Of a DNA stretch of 20,582 nucleotides, positions 1 to 7,447 are shown piece by piece; within the stretch, counting starts at the first letter, position 1, and every line of letters begins with the position of its first letter. The DNA is from Oscillospiraceae bacterium (lineage in GTDB: Bacteria; Bacillota_A; Clostridia; Oscillospirales; CAG-272): NCBI GenBank assembly GCA_015063335.1, contig SVUH01000027.1:1-20582 (forward strand). Direction: 5' to 3'. Below the pieces are notes generated by a model. That model saw only the letters and a list, made by a program, of their open reading frames with translations. It did no database searches and was not told the origin of the DNA. A program made the position numbers and the translations under genes.

Positions 1-1956
1 GCTTGCAAGATATACGTTGCCCGTTCCCTTTATGTAGGAAAGGTCTGCAGTGGTCGTTCCACCCGAAACCAAGGTGTTAACGCAGTTGGTTATTGGATAG
101 GTACTCATTCCCGTAGCTTCCGCAGTGGAAATAGCTCCGATATTAACACAGTCGTTTATAACTATATCACTGCCACCGGTTGCCTGACATACGATACCTG
201 CCGCGTCAAGCCATGGGTCTTCCTTGGTCGCCGCGCGGTTAAGCTTAACGCTTCCCGTATTTACGCAACGCTCAACCGTTGCAACGTTAGTTGCCGTAGA
301 CCACATATAGCGTCCGAGAACGCCGCCTGCGTTCCAACCATGGCCCACTATAGCACCCGTATTAAGACAGTCACTGACAGTAAGCTTAAGAGTAGTATCG
401 CTACTCTCTGCCGATACATCTCCGATAACACCTGCCGTAGCATAGCTTCCGTTGTTTCCTGATCCCGTACCCGTTATATCGGCATAGTTTTTACAACCAA
501 GTATATTCAAGTTTATCTGTCCTTGTCCGTTACCTTCGTGGTTAAACTGCTTCGCAGTTCCCAATACACCGCCGACACCGCCGACACCTGTAACAGCGGC
601 ATTGTTTACACAGTTCTTTACCTGAAGAGTAATGGGCTCGGTTCCGGTATTTGTTATTGTAATAAAGGTACCAACGATACCGCCCGTGCTTCCCCAGCCT
701 GCGCCGGCGGCGCTGGAGTAACTTATTGCACCGTTATTTGTACAGTTCTCAACGTTGAAGCCTGCGGTCCGGTACAGTCTGCCCGCAATTCCTCCAACGT
801 ACGCGTTGCTCACACTCTTGGCAGCATCAGCGGGAGCAAGGCTTACCGCGCCTGAGTTGGTACAGCCCGTGATGCTTCCTGCCTTTGCGGTATCGTTACC
901 GCCGTCGATCATTCCTACGAATCCACCGATACCGTTGTGTCCGTAAGCCTCCTCGGTAGTCGTCACATTAACGTTACCCGAGTTAGAGCTGTTCGAAATA
1001 GTAACCTTTGAGTGCGCTCTGCCTACAAATCCGCCCACACAAGGGGTCTTACCCTTGACGGTAATATCCGAAGTGTTGGAAGAGCCGCTTATAGTAAGGG
1101 TATTACTCGAAAAACCAACAAGACCTCCAATGTTGCCGTTTGTCGTTCCTGTGGCGGTAACTGTTATAGCACCGCTGCTGGAGCAATTTTCTATAGCGGT
1201 AACTGCCTGAGTGTTACCTATAAGTCCGCCGACTCCACCGTATCCGCCCGTAGAGACATCGCACTTTACGTCAATAGAGCCGGTAAAGTGAACGTTCTTC
1301 ATCGTCAGAGGCGTACTTCCGTCAGTCTTACCCCAAACGCCCGATATAGATGCGTTTGCTCCAATCGACTTAACGGTTATATCTACGTCAACAACTACGT
1401 TTTCAACGTCACCCTTTCCTCCGTGCTTACAAAGAGGAGCAACGTGAGAGTCGGAGCTTGCGTTTATAACACCGGTAAGATTAAGGTTCTTTACGTGTAT
1501 AACCGCTCCGCTTCCGTTAAAGAGAGCAACGGGGGTATCTGCTCCACCCTTTGCAACGCTCTTGTCGAACTCAATAGTATATCCGCATCCGTCAAGATAG
1601 GTATCTACGCCCGGCCATCCGCTTGCGATAGTAAATGCGTTGTTTGCGTCGGTAGCAGGCTTTGCATCGGACATCTTAACAACGAAGTCCTTGGTAAGAT
1701 AACCCTTTTTACCCTGCATAGCCTGAAGCTTTGCCATGCTGTCGATAGCTATGGCATCCTTGTCTGTCGCTCCGTCGCCGTCAAAGTCACCGGGAACGTG
1801 ATTTTCAGGCACAGTTGCCTTCTTTTCAGCTCCCGCATCAGATGCGGCTTGCGTATCGTTGCCAAGAGTATTCTCTGCCGCGCTTGCGGGAATAGCCGCA
1901 ACGAGCATCGAGAGAAGCATAGCAACGCTCAACAAAATCGAAATCAGTTTTTTCAT
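1..1956 (-). CDS. Secreted GLUG-like repeat surface protein, partial (3' end beyond the window)
   Basis: An open frame of 652 codons runs on the minus strand from ATG at 1956 to the window edge without a stop, so the C-terminus is missing. The start is set by AAAGGAGAG about 5 nt upstream and by an immediate signal peptide (MKKLISILLSVAM…, cleavage likely after AIPASA near residue 26). Residues 57-65 (DFDGDGATD) form one EF-hand/dockerin-like calcium loop. From about residue 200 onward there are repeated units with a glycine strand (GGIVG/GGLVG/GGFVG) followed by a C-x-N-x-G-x-I turn, for example NCVNTG, GCTNSG and DCLNTG. This is typical of GLUG-type or right-handed beta-solenoid adhesins. 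It is a clear paralog of the protein at 2326-5520, with the same signal peptide, calcium loop and first module. An exported cell-surface or adhesive role is inferred; no catalytic motif is seen. Whether it ends in FIVAR modules and a membrane tail cannot be seen. Confidence 0.85.
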   Translation of the reverse strand, partial: MKKLISILLSVAMLLSMLVAAIPASAAENTLGNDTQAASDAGAEKKATVPENHVPGDFDGDGATDKDAIAIDSMAKLQAMQGKKGYLTKDFVVKMSDAKPATDANNAFTIASGWPGVDTYLDGCGYTIEFDKSVAKGGADTPVALFNGSGAVIHVKNLNLTGVINASSDSHVAPLCKHGGKGDVENVVVDVDITVKSIGANASISGVWGKTDGSTPLTMKNVHFTGSIDVKCDVSTGGYGGVGGLIGNTQAVTAIENCSSSGAITVTATGTTNGNIGGLVGFSSNTLTISGSSNTSDITVKGKTPCVGGFVGRAHSKVTISNSSNSGNVNVTTTEEAYGHNGIGGFVGMIDGGNDTAKAGSITGCTNSGAVSLAPADAAKSVSNAYVGGIAGRLYRTAGFNVENCTNNGAISYSSAAGAGWGSTGGIVGTFITITNTGTEPITLQVKNCVNNAAVTGVGGVGGVLGTAKQFNHEGNGQGQINLNILGCKNYADITGTGSGNNGSYATAGVIGDVSAESSDTTLKLTVSDCLNTGAIVGHGWNAGGVLGRYMWSTATNVATVERCVNTGSVKLNRAATKEDPWLDAAGIVCQATGGSDIVINDCVNIGAISTAEATGMSTYPITNCVNTLVSGGTTTADLSYIKGTGNVYLAS

Positions 1957-2025
1957 AAAACTCTCCTTTACGTGAATTTATTTTCATCTTTTACAAAAGT
2001 AAAAGAGACAAATATACGTATACAT

Positions 2026-2054
2026 ATTTTAACATTTTCAATCGCTGTTGTCAA
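2026..2054 (-). promoter_or_regulatory. Sigma-A promoter of the upstream-edge surface protein gene
   Basis: On the minus strand TTGACA (2054-2049) is separated by 17 nt from TAAAAT (2031-2026), preceded by TG at the extended -10 position. A perfect palindrome TATACGTATA (2013-2022) lies where transcription should start and could be an operator. The same promoter-plus-palindrome arrangement precedes the paralog at 5586-5614. The leader to the ATG is about 60 nt. Confidence 0.75.
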
Positions 2055-2163
2055 GTATTTATCAATTTTAATTTGTTTTTCGAAATATATTTGTGATTTT
2101 TGCACAATTTTTGTTTTCGAATTTTGTATACACGAAACCAAATAAAGTTGAAAATTAAATGAA

Positions 2164-2199
2164 GAAAACCGCGGTGTCGGTGAGACGTCCGCGGTTTTC
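2164..2199 (-). terminator. Rho-independent terminator hairpin, probably bidirectional
   Basis: GAAAACCGCGG (2164-2174) pairs perfectly with CCGCGGTTTTC (2189-2199) around a 14-nt loop, giving 11 bp with A/T arms on both sides. It lies downstream of the minus-strand gene ending at 2326 and before the promoter of the next minus-strand gene, so it probably separates the two surface-protein transcripts. Confidence 0.7.
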
Positions 2200-2206
2200 A
2201 ACCTCG

Positions 2207-2231
2207 CTTCCTACAGCACAACCGTAGGAAG
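2207..2231. repeat. Small intergenic hairpin
   Basis: CTTCCTAC (2207-2214) pairs with GTAGGAAG (2224-2231) across a 9-nt loop. It sits right beside the terminator hairpin at 2164-2199, in the 369-nt gap between the two surface-protein genes. No coding sequence is seen in this gap. Confidence 0.45.
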
Positions 2232-2266
2232 GGAGACTAACTATGCATTTTTTATTTAACCTTGAA

Positions 2267-2303
2267 GGAAGTTTTTGGCGCTACCTTTTTTCAAAAAGGT
2301 AGC
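2267..2303 (+). repeat. GRAAGTT-led palindrome (related to the 3'-gene hairpin family)
   Basis: A leader GGAAGTTTTTGGC runs into an 11-bp stem, GCTACCTTTTT (2280-2290) with AAAAAGGTAGC (2293-2303), closed by TC. The same leader plus a stem with a TTTTTCAAAAA-type centre recurs at other gene ends in this window with different outer stem bases. The palindrome lies 23 nt from the stop of the gene ending at 2326, but in the orientation opposite to that gene. Confidence 0.6.
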
Positions 2304-2325
2304 AAATCCTCAACCCAAAGCTAAC

Positions 2326-5300
2326 TTAATCTTCCTTCTTCTTAAATCCAACACCAAGAGCAAGGACAGTGGTAAGAACTACTGCAGATGCTGCGATAGC
2401 GGAGCCGCATCCGCCCTTCTTTTCAGCCTTTCTGGACCCATTGGACTCATCGTTCTTATCATCCGTATTGTCCCCGGATTCACTTTCGCCGTTTGCGTTA
2501 TCTGTGTTATTGGACTCTCCGTCTTCCTTCTCGCCTGCGTTGGAACCGTTATTATCACCCGATTCCGTCTCGCCGTCGCCATCGTCGCTACCGTCGTTTG
2601 AAGTACCGTCGTCGAGGTTGTCGTCATTTTCGGAATCTCCACCGCCAAGGTCGTCGTTTCCATTCTCGGACTTTGCGTCAATCGCATCGGAGAGTGCCAT
2701 AGTCGCGTCATCTATCTCTACCTGCATTCTTGAGTTTTCAAGTATAAACTTTGCAGTATCAAGCGCATCCAGCAAAGCTTCCCAAGCATCGGCAGAATAT
2801 TCGCTCTCGTCCTGCTCCTCCGCCTCTGCTATAACAGCCTCAAGCGCCGAGTAATCGGGCTCCTCGAGAGCAGCTACAGCAGCCTTAAGGGTAGCCTCCG
2901 CTACATCCACCTCGCTCTGAGTCTGAGCGGACAACGCCGCTTTTGCAGCCGCAAGCGCGTCAGCAACAGCCTCCCACGACTCGGAGGTGTAATCGTTTGA
3001 ATCAAGAACTTCAGCCGACTCTATTGCCGCTTCAAGCTTGCTGTAATCAACCGTTACTTCGTTATCGTCGCCGTCATTTCCACCGTTTCCGCCGTCGATT
3101 CCACCGTTTCCGCCACCGTTTCCGCCGTTTCCGCTATTATTCTCCAAAGCAGCCATTGCATCGCGGAGCGCGGACTCTGCCGCATCTACCGTCTGCTGAG
3201 ACGTTGCGTTAACAGCTATTTTTGCATCTGCAAGCACCAACTGCAAGATAGCCCAGCTATCGGGAGTGTAGTCACTCTCGTTGAGAGCTTCAGCGTCAGC
3301 TATTGCCGCTTCAAGCTTTGTGGTGTCAACGTTCTCAATTTCTTCAAGAGCGGTCAACGCCGCAGCCATCGCCGCAGTGTCGTTTGTGAGACGAGCCGCG
3401 TAAGCCGCATCCAACTGCGTCTGAAGACCCGTCTTGCCGAGCGATTCAACCGACTTTATAGCCGCGGTAAGCTCGGAAGCCTTGGTAAGAACGTCAGTCA
3501 CGCTGCTGACAAGAGTAGCCATCTTGCCGCTGTTCATATCATTGCCTGCCTGTTCAACCCAAGTTGCAGTTACCCAAGCGTTTGTAGTCGCCGCAGCCGT
3601 TCCAACGGTACGGGATCCAAGCGCCTGAGAATTCCAAAGATAATACTTATTCGCAACCGCGCCCGCAATACAAGCAGCCTTACCGCTTGCGTTCTGGCAG
3701 GTAATAGCTCCGTCGCTTCCGCACCAGTCAAACCAAGTTCTCTGCGTGTACGAGTCACAAGTCTTTCCGTACCAAGTCTTCTGCGAAGCTTCCTTACTGT
3801 CGGTTCCGCCCGAAACGTTTCCGTTGAGCGAGTCACCAAGCGTCTCACCGAGGATACCGCCTGCAGCACGGCCCTTATCTCCTACGGTAATAGGAGCTTT
3901 ATTTACACAATATTCAAAATCTGCATTTCCGAACAGCTCCCAGTTGGCGTACGTATGCTCCCAACCGAGCATTCCCGCGATACCGCCCGCAGCCGCGCGG
4001 TCAGCACCGGCAACGGTCGAATCCATACCAGCCTTTATTTCGCCCGAAGCGGCGTTAAGACAGTAGGATATCTTAATGTTTATATTATCTTCAAGAAGCT
4101 GAATACCCGACGCAAGAATACCCGCAGCCCATACGCCCGCGGTCATCTTACCCGAGTTCTGACACTTATTTATGATAAGCGTACTGTCGGATATCTTCGA
4201 CCAGCCAAGTTCCGAACCCATAGTCATATAAGTTCCGACGATACCGCCCGCGCTCGCCCACGTAACGCCCTTTGAAACATCTATGTCAGCCGCGTTCGAG
4301 CAATCGACTATTCTGACGTCCGCAACAGCGTAAAGTCTTCCGACCATGCCACCCGCGTAAACGTTCTGAACGGTCTCGTTCTGGGTAGTCATCTTACCCG
4401 AAGCCGTGTTCTTACAGCCGTATATCTCTATTTTACAAGTAGTGTTGTCGTTATAAGCTCCGCCGAGCATTCCGCCCATTCCCGTGTGAATGTTGCCGCT
4501 TCCCGCGGTGGTGGTATTGTTCGCGGTCTTAAAAGCTCCGCTATTTTCACACATGTCAATATATAGGTCGGTTCTGTACGAATATCCAACCATACCGCCA
4601 ATGTACGAGTTGTTAAGAGCTATTACCTCTATGTTACCCGAGTTGGAGGAACGGACTATCTTCGCCTTGTTGCCGTTATTGTTGTTGTCAAGCTTACCGA
4701 CAATACCGCCAACGCCAAAGTTTGCCTCACCCGTAGGAACGGTCATTCCCGCATAACCAACGGTTATGTTACCCGTGTTTGAGCAATCCTCAACGGTAAG
4801 CGCACATTTGGAGTATCCAACGATACCGCCGACTCCGCCGTATCCCGCGGTAGGAACGGGACACTTCATGGTAATAGAACCGGTAAAGTGAACTTTTTTA
4901 AATGTTGCGGGCTTGCTTGCCTCGGTCTTAGACCAAACACCGCCGACCGCAAGGTTTCCGTTGAGAGACTCAACGGTAATATCAACGTCAGAAACTACGT
5001 TTTCAGCAACGATACCGCCGCCGCCCTGACCAAGCGCTGAAATGTGCTGATTGTGCGATGCGGGCGCGTTGATAATACCCGTAACGTTGAGGTTCTTTAC
5101 ATATATAGTTTCCGCGCTTCCGTCAAAAAGAGATGTCGAGGTAGCCGCAGTACCTGCGTTCTCGTTCATCTTAACGGTATATCCGCAACCGTCAAGGTAG
5201 AAGCCACCGCTCCAGCCCTTAACAGGCTTGCCTGCGGTAACGCCGTTCTCTCCCGTCTTAACAACGATGTCAGAGGTAAGATAATACTTGCCGCCGCCCG

Positions 5301-5520
5301 AGATACCCTGAAGTCCGGCAACCGAGTTTATAGCTACAGCACCCGCGTCTGTCTTTCCGTCCCCGTCAAAGTCAGCGGGAACGTGATTTGCAGACACGCT
5401 TGCCTTCTTTTCCTCGACGTCGTTGCCAAGAATTTCCTCAGACGCGCTTGCGGGAATAGCCGCAACGAACACCGTGAGAAACATAGCAACGCTCAACAAA
5501 ATCGAAATTAGTTTTTTCAT
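2326..5520 (-). CDS. Large secreted surface protein: GLUG-like solenoid, three FIVAR-like modules, acidic stalk, C-terminal anchor
   Basis: This encodes 1064 aa. I chose ATG 5520 because AAAGGAGA lies just upstream and a signal peptide follows at once (MKKLISILLSVAMFL…, cleavage near ASA, 25-27); the longer frame to 5595 overlaps the promoter. In order: signal peptide; calcium-loop motif DFDGDGKTD (50-58); solenoid of roughly 40-60-residue units, about 100-620, each with GGIVG/GGMVG then C-x-N-x-G (DCSNTG, KCQNSG, YCLNAA); three homologous helical modules of about 62 residues (731-793, 825-887, 888-950) with the FIVAR-like pattern xLEAxIxxAExLxxxxYTxxSW; a Gly/Asn linker between modules 1 and 2; an Asp/Asn/Gly/Glu-rich stalk (951-1034); and a tail with KKGGCGS, a hydrophobic span (1040-1058) and KKKED. 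The architecture indicates a surface-anchored adhesin or carbohydrate-contacting protein; the ligand is unknown. No LPXTG motif is present. It is a paralog of the gene at 1-1956. Confidence 0.9.
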   Translation of the reverse strand: MKKLISILLSVAMFLTVFVAAIPASASEEILGNDVEEKKASVSANHVPADFDGDGKTDAGAVAINSVAGLQGISGGGKYYLTSDIVVKTGENGVTAGKPVKGWSGGFYLDGCGYTVKMNENAGTAATSTSLFDGSAETIYVKNLNVTGIINAPASHNQHISALGQGGGGIVAENVVSDVDITVESLNGNLAVGGVWSKTEASKPATFKKVHFTGSITMKCPVPTAGYGGVGGIVGYSKCALTVEDCSNTGNITVGYAGMTVPTGEANFGVGGIVGKLDNNNNGNKAKIVRSSNSGNIEVIALNNSYIGGMVGYSYRTDLYIDMCENSGAFKTANNTTTAGSGNIHTGMGGMLGGAYNDNTTCKIEIYGCKNTASGKMTTQNETVQNVYAGGMVGRLYAVADVRIVDCSNAADIDVSKGVTWASAGGIVGTYMTMGSELGWSKISDSTLIINKCQNSGKMTAGVWAAGILASGIQLLEDNINIKISYCLNAASGEIKAGMDSTVAGADRAAAGGIAGMLGWEHTYANWELFGNADFEYCVNKAPITVGDKGRAAGGILGETLGDSLNGNVSGGTDSKEASQKTWYGKTCDSYTQRTWFDWCGSDGAITCQNASGKAACIAGAVANKYYLWNSQALGSRTVGTAAATTNAWVTATWVEQAGNDMNSGKMATLVSSVTDVLTKASELTAAIKSVESLGKTGLQTQLDAAYAARLTNDTAAMAAALTALEEIENVDTTKLEAAIADAEALNESDYTPDSWAILQLVLADAKIAVNATSQQTVDAAESALRDAMAALENNSGNGGNGGGNGGIDGGNGGNDGDDNEVTVDYSKLEAAIESAEVLDSNDYTSESWEAVADALAAAKAALSAQTQSEVDVAEATLKAAVAALEEPDYSALEAVIAEAEEQDESEYSADAWEALLDALDTAKFILENSRMQVEIDDATMALSDAIDAKSENGNDDLGGGDSENDDNLDDGTSNDGSDDGDGETESGDNNGSNAGEKEDGESNNTDNANGESESGDNTDDKNDESNGSRKAEKKGGCGSAIAASAVVLTTVLALGVGFKKKED

Positions 5521-5574
5521 AATGTTTTTCTCCTTTACGTAAATTCGTTCTCCTCTGCCTAATGCAGAGCTAAC

Positions 5575-5614
5575 TATACGTATACATTTTAGCATTTTTC
5601 GGTTTATTTGTCAA
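5575..5614 (-). promoter_or_regulatory. Sigma-A promoter with start-site palindrome for the large surface protein
   Basis: On the minus strand TTGACA (5614-5609), a 17-nt spacer and TAAAAT (5591-5586) with an upstream TG form a near-ideal promoter. TATACGTATA (5575-5584) overlaps the expected start of transcription. The block around the -35 and -10 elements and the palindrome is shared with the promoter at 2026-2054, which suggests a common regulator. Confidence 0.75.
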
Positions 5615-5698
5615 GCATTTATCGCCGTCGCTTCTATTTTTTGTTGATTTTGCATAAATTAATTTGTTTTATTTTGTACAAGAAAAAGGTATACAACA

Positions 5699-5747
5699 CG
5701 ACGCGACTGCGTCGGTGCTTGTAGGGGACGGCGTCCTCGACGTCCCG
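5699..5747. repeat. Hairpin plus REP-like palindrome (left copy)
   Basis: CGACGC (5699-5704) and GCGTCG (5709-5714) form a short hairpin. It is followed by a 27-nt REP-like unit (5721-5747) that begins GTAGGGGACGG and contains GGGACG pairing with CGTCCC. The unit is repeated inverted at 6024-6050 with 3 of 27 differences, two of which compensate each other in the stem. Confidence 0.6.
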
Positions 5748-5799
5748 TCTCGTAAAGAAGAACGTTAAAAGCGCAAAAGTAAGGAGCTTCGCTCTTTCC

Positions 5800-5838
5800 C
5801 CTTTTTTCTTTGAAAGTGCGAGGCACAAAGAAAAAAGG
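5800..5838. repeat. 13-bp intergenic hairpin
   Basis: CCTTTTTTCTTTG (5800-5812) pairs perfectly with CAAAGAAAAAAGG (5826-5838) across a 13-nt loop. It belongs to a chain of palindromes filling the 665-nt gap between 5520 and 6186. I see no credible gene in this gap; the short open frames there are repeat-derived. Confidence 0.5.
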
Positions 5839-5860
5839 AACCAAAAAGAAATGCCGTTTC

Positions 5861-5920
5861 AGGGGCGTTGCCCCTTGACCCCACTCGCTTTTTTGAAAAA
5901 AAGCGAGGTAAAAAACCTTC
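5861..5920 (-). repeat. Partial copy of the multi-hairpin element (hairpins 4 and 5)
   Basis: AGGGGC/GCCCCT (5861-5866, 5870-5875) is followed by the spacer TTGACCCCA and by CTCGCTTTTTT pairing with AAAAAAGCGAG. Positions 5871-5920 match 12589-12638 at 48 of 50 bases, so this is the 5' part (in minus orientation) of the element seen in full at 12477-12639. In minus orientation it lies downstream of the oxidoreductase gene and its terminator. Confidence 0.7.
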
Positions 5921-5954
5921 GAAAGAGGTGCAGCTCTCCCCTTATAAAAAATCA

Positions 5955-5986
5955 AAACCCGTCGGTACGTAGTGTCCGACGGGTTT
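5955..5986 (-). terminator. Terminator of the Gfo/Idh/MocA gene
   Basis: AAACCCGTCGG (5955-5965) pairs with CCGACGGGTTT (5976-5986) around the 10-nt loop TACGTAGTGT. On the minus strand the stem is followed by a T-rich run (TGATTTTTTAT), as expected for termination of the gene ending at 6186. The loop closely resembles that of the hairpin at 8655-8688 read on the minus strand (GGCGTAGAGT). Confidence 0.7.
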
Positions 5987-6023
5987 CTTCCTTAATATTA
6001 ACTTTTTACCATAGAGAGTCAAG

Positions 6024-6050
6024 CGGGTCGTCGAGGACGTCGACCCCTAC
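6024..6050. repeat. REP-like palindrome (right, inverted copy)
   Basis: This is the reverse complement of 5721-5747 with three differences. The stem reads GGGTCG/CGACCC here and GGGACG/CGTCCC there, so pairing is kept by a double change. The two copies bracket 5748-6023, a BIME-like arrangement. Confidence 0.6.
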
Positions 6051-6070
6051 AAACTAATAAATTAACCCTT

Positions 6071-6154
6071 CAGGAAGTTCTTTTGGTGCAACGTTTTGCT
6101 TTGCAAAACTTGCCGTTGAGCGAAGCGAAACATGCTTTCTTTCAAGAAAAGAAC
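6071..6154 (+). repeat. GRAAGTT-led palindrome interrupted by a short insert
   Basis: GTTCTTTT (6077-6084) still pairs with AAAAGAAC (6147-6154), and the flanks match the uninterrupted palindrome at 8771-8815. The centre is replaced by about 47 nt that contain their own hairpin, GTTTTGC (6093-6099) with GCAAAAC (6103-6109). It lies 31 nt from the stop of the gene ending at 6186. The motif CCCAAAAGCTAAC between them also occurs, as CCCAAAGCTAAC, at the end of the gene at 2326. Confidence 0.5.
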
Positions 6155-6185
6155 GAAAAATCGCGTCCCAAAAGCTAACATCTAA

Positions 6186-7268
6186 TTAATCAAAGTAATA
6201 GGGCTTGCCCGACTTAGCGGACTCGTAGATACCCTCAAGGATTCTGGTTACGCAGTAAGCCTGCTCGGGAAGAACGGTAAGAGGAGTTCCATTGGTAACG
6301 GCATTAAGCCAAACTCTTGCCTCACGGGTAGGAGCATCGTCTCCTGCGGCACCGTCGTTGAAAGCAACTCCGCCTGCCGCAAAGCTGGGCTTAAATACGT
6401 ACTGTCTGCCGTTGCGAACACCGTTGATACGAAGTCCGTCGTACATATCAGCACCTGCCTTGGTTCCGCAAAGCGTTGTAATAGCCTCACGAACGTCGAG
6501 AGAGTTGAGTGCCCAAGAGGACTCAAGGACGATAGTAGCACCGTTCTCCATAACGATAAATCCAAATGCGGAATCCTCAACGGTGAACTTCTCGGGATCC
6601 CAGTCGCCCCAAGCGTTACCCGTCTGGGTATCGTTGTTGAGCTTATGATAAGTAGTACCTACGCAATATTTGGGCTTGTAGTTGTTCATCATCCAGAGCG
6701 TAAGGTCAAGCGCGTGCGTTCCGATATCGATAAGAGGACCGCCGCCCTGCTCGTACTCGTTAAGGAACACGCCCCAGGTAGGAACTGCGCGACGGCGGAT
6801 AGCCGTAGCCTTTGCGTAGTATACGTCACCGAGAGTTCCTGCCTCAGCCTCTGCCTTAAGATACTGAGAATCGTCGCGGTAACGGCTCTGATAACCGATG
6901 GTAAGGAGCTTGCCCGTACGCTCTGCGGCATCGAGCATCTTCTTTGCCTCAACCGAGTTTATAGCCATAGGCTTCTCGCACATTACATGCTTACCCGACT
7001 CAAGCGCGTCAACGGTAATAAAGCTGTGCGAACGGTTGGGAGTACAAACGTGAACTACCTCAATGCTCTCATCCTTGAGAAGCTCCTTGTAGTCAGCGTA
7101 TACCTTTGCATCGGGAGTACCGAAATCCTTTGCCGCCTTCTCTGCGCGCTCAACGATGATATCGCAGAAAGCGACCATCTCAGCACCCTGAATTTTCTTA
7201 AGAGAGGGCATATGCTTGCCGTTAGCGATACCGCCGCAACCGATAATACCTATTTTTACTGTTCTCAT
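6186..7268 (-). CDS. Gfo/Idh/MocA-family NAD(P)-dependent oxidoreductase
   Basis: This encodes 360 aa, a normal family length. The N-terminal Rossmann fold is plain: KIGIIGCGGIANGKH (5-19), acidic strand end FCD (34-36), VCTPNRSH (74-81) and the catalytic-lysine motif EKP (98-100). The C-terminal alpha/beta domain has GGGPLIDIGTHALDL (175-189), with the family histidine at 185. Members oxidise or epimerise sugars, inositols or related polyols in the cytoplasm using NAD(P). The substrate cannot be read from the sequence. ATG 7268 is preceded by AAAGGAGA with 8-nt spacing and by a strong promoter at 7310-7338. It is divergent from mglBAC, so a role in oxidising an imported sugar is plausible but inferred. 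A terminator follows at 5955-5986. Confidence 0.93.
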   Translation of the reverse strand: MRTVKIGIIGCGGIANGKHMPSLKKIQGAEMVAFCDIIVERAEKAAKDFGTPDAKVYADYKELLKDESIEVVHVCTPNRSHSFITVDALESGKHVMCEKPMAINSVEAKKMLDAAERTGKLLTIGYQSRYRDDSQYLKAEAEAGTLGDVYYAKATAIRRRAVPTWGVFLNEYEQGGGPLIDIGTHALDLTLWMMNNYKPKYCVGTTYHKLNNDTQTGNAWGDWDPEKFTVEDSAFGFIVMENGATIVLESSWALNSLDVREAITTLCGTKAGADMYDGLRINGVRNGRQYVFKPSFAAGGVAFNDGAAGDDAPTREARVWLNAVTNGTPLTVLPEQAYCVTRILEGIYESAKSGKPYYFD

Positions 7269-7309
7269 TGTTTTTCTCCTTTTTATTTTTTAAAAAGATT
7301 TACACATTC

Positions 7310-7338
7310 ATTTTACAATCTATTCGCTCGCTTGTCAA
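7310..7338 (-). promoter_or_regulatory. Sigma-A promoter of the Gfo/Idh/MocA gene
   Basis: Minus strand: TTGACA (7338-7333), 17-nt spacer, TAAAAT (7315-7310), 41 nt before the ATG. It lies in the 179-nt divergent gap with mglB. I found no comparable consensus promoter for mglB on the plus strand in that gap, so mglB may need an activator. Confidence 0.75.
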
Positions 7339-7447
7339 GTGAATAATCAAATTTTTCCGAAAAAATCAATTACTTTTCGAATATCCGAGCCATCAATGAG
7401 ACAAACTTAATTAAAAGAAATGGCAAAAGCAAAAAGGAGATCTGAAA

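Noticed and set aside
1012..2145. 377-codon plus-strand open frame antisense to the first surface protein
   Set aside because: It is a shadow of the repetitive minus-strand gene, which has a signal peptide, ribosome binding site and promoter.
5634..5955. Two overlapping minus-strand small open frames in the gap upstream of the large surface protein
   Set aside because: They consist entirely of palindromic repeats and have no start signals, so they are treated as repeat-derived.
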